Both the position numbers and the translations under genes were made by a program. The notes under the pieces are model-generated. The model was not told the origin of the DNA. It ran no database searches and saw nothing but the letters and a program-made list of their open reading frames with translations. From Deferribacteraceae bacterium UBA6799 (GTDB lineage Bacteria; Chrysiogenota; Deferribacteres; Deferribacterales; Geovibrionaceae), in the NCBI GenBank assembly GCA_002452335.1, contig DKFJ01000003.1, forward strand, positions 1 through 24,732: a stretch of DNA of 24,732 bases, given 5' to 3'. Below, in pieces: positions 21,990 through 24,732 of the stretch. Numbering within the stretch: the stretch's first letter is position 1; each line of letters begins with the position of its first letter.

Positions 21990-24699
21990 AGATGTTGTAT
22001 TCCAAAGACATATAAAATACTCAGAGCCTGAGTCAAGAGGCATATACGCGCAGGGCGCTAAATACTGGGTGAAGGTGACAGACGAAATAGAGGAACCGGG
22101 CAGAGGATGCGTCCACTGCGGAACCTGTGTGGAAGCATGTACCCATAACCTGACTGACCCCTCTTCTGCCACAGGCGTTTTCAGCATGGAAGAGATCTGC
22201 TATGACGCCGACGGCAACAGAGTCTCTCCGGAAGACACTGACGGCATACGCATACTGGAAAAGATACTCTGGATAAACCCGGATGAGTGCTGCAACTGCA
22301 AAAGATGCGTGAAGATGTGCCCCCAGAGAGCCATCAAGGTATACGAAAACCCAGACTACCACGACATAGGCGTGACCCTGACAGGACACGAGGAGATAAA
22401 CAACATAATCAGCCGTGCCGCCGGAAAATCCACAGTCTCCTCAGCGCACATGGGCAGAGGCAAATCAAAGCTCTACACAGACTGGCTGATAGACGCCGCC
22501 GAGATCCTGTCTCCCACCAGAGACCACATGAACGAATACGCCGGACAGATGCGGGGCATGACTCTGGGTAAGAGAACAGCCAGATTCAGATGTGATGTGC
22601 CCATAATGGACGTTCACCAGTCATACGGTTCCAACAGCCACGAGGCGGTTCTCGCCCGTATGATGGCGTGTATAAAGCTGGGCAGACCCTTCTTCACCGG
22701 AGAGGGATACATCCATCCGGATATGATGCCCGCCGCCGGACACTGCATACTTCAGTTCGGTTCAGGCGGATTCGGTCCGTGGGTGGAGCTGGATAAGTTC
22801 GCCGGTTTCTCCATGAAATACGGACAGGATGCCAAAAAAGGCAAAGGCGGACGCTTACAGGACAAAAAGAATGACTATGAAATAGCACTGCTCCGCTGTG
22901 TGGAGGCGCTCAGACACCTGAGTTCGCCCAACCCCCAGCACCTTCAATATTCTATAGAGGAACTGCCCATGAGGGTGGAGTCTCTCCGGGCGCTTCTCGG
23001 AGACGACAAACTGATAGGCGCTGACGTTTACGGCACCGCCTGGAACTTTCCGGAGATATGCGTGGCCATTGCCAAGGCTGGGTTCGACTATATCACCGTG
23101 AAGGCCGGCGACGGTTCCACCGGAGCGGCGCACCTTGTGGATCTTCAGAACAGAGGACTGAATATAGTCTATCTGACCCACAAGGCAGATCTGGCTCTCC
23201 GTCAGGAGGGCTTAAGAGAGCATGTCAGCATCATAGCCGAGGGCGGCGTTATGGACTCCTTCGGGGCTATGCTCGCCATGCTGGCCGGAGCCGATTTCGT
23301 AGGACTGGGCATGCGCACACTCCACGTTCTGGGATGCACCCTGTGCCAGAGATGCCACACAGGTCAGTGCGCCTGGGGCATCACCTCCAGAAAATACGGA
23401 CACAGGATAGACCCCGTCACAGCCAGCGACGGCATAGTGAAGATGATAAAGAGTTTTCACGAAGACATGGAAGGCATGGCGGCGGGGCTGGGAATGTCAA
23501 ACCACGCCGACGTGATCGGCGCCAGACGCTTCCGCTATCACGGCAGCGATCCTCTGCTGTTCGAGACATTCGGAAAGGGCGAATTCCCCAAACAGGTTCC
23601 CCATGTATCCGTGAAGGAACGTACTAAAAAGATATTTAAAACCAGAGAGGCAGTGTTCGCCGAAAACTCTGAGCAGTTTGATAAAATTCTTAAAAACATC
23701 GATGGCGACAGCCTGAAGATTGATGTCGGATTCGACCAGATAGAGTCCATGCACCTGAACCATCTGATGAAAGAGGCTTCTGACAGAGGCGTCAGAAAGT
23801 TCTATCTGGATAATGTGATGGGACAGAGAACCATAGGAACAGGCGTAAAATGCGACGAGATCACAGTCAGAGGACTGGTGGGCAACCACGCTTTCGCCTT
23901 TGTGCGTGATGTGAAAATCAACGTCATCCCCAACCACTCCACCATCACATGTGTTCCGGCGAACGCTCAGGTGGGCGTTGCCAATACATCCAATCCCTCT
24001 GAGATAAACATAGCCGGAGACGTGAGCGACCTCTTCGCCGCCTACGCCATCAGCGGAACTTTCAGAGTGGCAAAGAGCGGCGGCGTGCGCAACCTGCTTT
24101 TGATGAAGGCAGGACTGCCGGAAGACTGGAAAAATATCGATGTGGACAGATATCAGGGCGCTGAAAGGAACGAAATTCTCAGCGAGCTGACCAGAAGATA
24201 TCAGAAGAGACGCGCCAGAAGAGAAAGAAGCACCTGGGCGGATTTCCTTAAATCATTCGAGCAGAAGCTCCACAACCGCAAGCCCCCCGTGGCGGTATAC
24301 GGACTGGGACACGAAAAGGGTATGGGCGACTATTTCATGGAATACGCTCAGGGCGGTATCGGTATCGTGCTGAACATAGTGAACAGAGAGATGCCCATCG
24401 GCTACTATGTTTGCAGCGGCATGACAGCGGGAGCGGCGTATATCAGAGGAAATGTGGCGGATGAACAGCTCGGCGTGGGCGTGCGCAGGATAGAATATCT
24501 GACGCTGGCGGATACCGAGTTTCTGAGACACCATATTGACGGATTTCTGAACGCCTTTTCCGGCGTTGACATAGACGAAGAGTATAACGCCAGCCTGAAA
24601 GAATTCAGACAGCAGTATGAGACAAACCCGGAGAGAGTCTTCAGCGGATTCTGTAAGATCATCCCGATCTCCAGCCTTGCCGCCGAGTCTAATGAATGA
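21979..24699 (+). CDS. gltB: Glutamate synthase large subunit: ferredoxin, FMN synthase and GXGXG domains
   Basis: A 906-residue protein that would make glutamate from 2-oxoglutarate and ammonia. Residues 44-54 (CVHCGTCVEAC) and 104-115 (the CNCKRCVKMCP region) are two 4Fe-4S motifs; the first lacks the usual Pro. The FMN barrel includes ITVKAGDGSTGAAHL, IIAEGGVMDSFGAMLAMLAG and LGCTLCQRCHTGQCAWG, with the Cys that bind the synthase cluster. From about 600 on comes the GXGXG beta-helix domain of the large subunit, seen in VRGLVGNHAFAF, INIAGDVSDLFAAYAISGTF and GMTAGAAYIRGN. Ordinary bacterial GltB (about 1,500 residues) also carries the glutaminase at its N-terminus, here a separate gene. Archaeal-type systems are split similarly. 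It is the last gene of the operon. Confidence 0.9.
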   Translation: MINKDVVFQRHIKYSEPESRGIYAQGAKYWVKVTDEIEEPGRGCVHCGTCVEACTHNLTDPSSATGVFSMEEICYDADGNRVSPEDTDGIRILEKILWINPDECCNCKRCVKMCPQRAIKVYENPDYHDIGVTLTGHEEINNIISRAAGKSTVSSAHMGRGKSKLYTDWLIDAAEILSPTRDHMNEYAGQMRGMTLGKRTARFRCDVPIMDVHQSYGSNSHEAVLARMMACIKLGRPFFTGEGYIHPDMMPAAGHCILQFGSGGFGPWVELDKFAGFSMKYGQDAKKGKGGRLQDKKNDYEIALLRCVEALRHLSSPNPQHLQYSIEELPMRVESLRALLGDDKLIGADVYGTAWNFPEICVAIAKAGFDYITVKAGDGSTGAAHLVDLQNRGLNIVYLTHKADLALRQEGLREHVSIIAEGGVMDSFGAMLAMLAGADFVGLGMRTLHVLGCTLCQRCHTGQCAWGITSRKYGHRIDPVTASDGIVKMIKSFHEDMEGMAAGLGMSNHADVIGARRFRYHGSDPLLFETFGKGEFPKQVPHVSVKERTKKIFKTREAVFAENSEQFDKILKNIDGDSLKIDVGFDQIESMHLNHLMKEASDRGVRKFYLDNVMGQRTIGTGVKCDEITVRGLVGNHAFAFVRDVKINVIPNHSTITCVPANAQVGVANTSNPSEINIAGDVSDLFAAYAISGTFRVAKSGGVRNLLLMKAGLPEDWKNIDVDRYQGAERNEILSELTRRYQKRRARRERSTWADFLKSFEQKLHNRKPPVAVYGLGHEKGMGDYFMEYAQGGIGIVLNIVNREMPIGYYVCSGMTAGAAYIRGNVADEQLGVGVRRIEYLTLADTEFLRHHIDGFLNAFSGVDIDEEYNASLKEFRQQYETNPERVFSGFCKIIPISSLAAESNE

Positions 24700-24706
24700 T
24701 TTAATA

Positions 24707-24732
24707 GTCATTGCGAGCGCAGCGAAGCAATC
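24707..24732 (+). repeat. Start of a REP-like palindromic repeat, cut by the window end
   Basis: ATTGC (24710-24714) and GCAAT (24727-24731) form an inverted repeat around a GCG-rich centre. The wording (GTCATTGCGAGCGCAGCGAAG...) matches a type of extragenic repeat seen in many bacterial genomes. It begins eight bases after the stop of the large glutamate synthase subunit and may form the end of that transcript. Confidence 0.6.

Overview
The window looks like a chromosomal segment of a Gram-negative, probably anaerobic bacterium with a GC content near one half. Two things suggest this: an O-antigen-type export and glycosylation locus, and a split glutamate synthase rich in iron-sulfur motifs, as is common in anaerobes such as Deferribacterota and deltaproteobacteria. 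The phylum is an inference; there is no rRNA or other marker gene here. Coding density is high, most genes overlap or abut, and no tRNA, rRNA, CRISPR array, transposase or integrase was seen.

Region 1 (1-3680), surface polysaccharide genes on both strands. A minus-strand operon runs from a TTGACA promoter near 2016 through GDP-L-fucose synthase and a family 2 glycosyltransferase into the first codons of what looks like an OafA-type O-acyltransferase cut by the window edge. A divergent family 4 glycosyltransferase (2121-3197) converges on a YhcH/NanQ-like gene (3189-3680, minus).

Region 2 (3793-16025), one tightly coupled plus-strand operon of thirteen genes ending in a small hairpin terminator. 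Its first half encodes a CMP-acylneuraminate/CMP-Kdo synthetase-like enzyme, a DUF115/GT42-like putative glycosyltransferase, an HpcH/HpaI class II aldolase, a D-2-hydroxyacid dehydrogenase, an SDR epimerase, a cyclase-family metallohydrolase that appears to start at an ATT codon, and a HAD phosphatase. Together these could make and activate an unusual 2-keto-3-deoxy (ulosonic) acid. The second half encodes a Wzm/Wzt ABC exporter with a C-terminal extension on Wzt, a methyltransferase with a three-copy 14-residue coiled-coil repeat (the layout of the O9a chain terminator WbdD), a family 4 glycosyltransferase, a second DUF115/GT42-like protein and a CgeB-like glycosyltransferase. The simplest reading is an ABC-transporter-dependent glycan capped or decorated with a CMP-activated acidic sugar.

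Region 3 (16040-18952), small accessory genes. It holds a membrane-anchored PGAP1-like lipase/esterase, a candidate structured RNA on the minus strand with its own promoter and a strong terminator hairpin, an 88-residue Cas2/SinR-like orphan protein, and a divergent phage CII-like DNA-binding protein.

Region 4 (18953-24699), a glutamate synthase operon: a GltD-like NADPH subunit with extra Fe-S motifs, a stand-alone class II glutamine amidotransferase with a predicted propeptide, and a ferredoxin-FMN-GXGXG synthase subunit. It is driven by a good sigma-70-type promoter whose -35 lies inside a perfect palindrome. The window ends inside a REP-like palindromic repeat.
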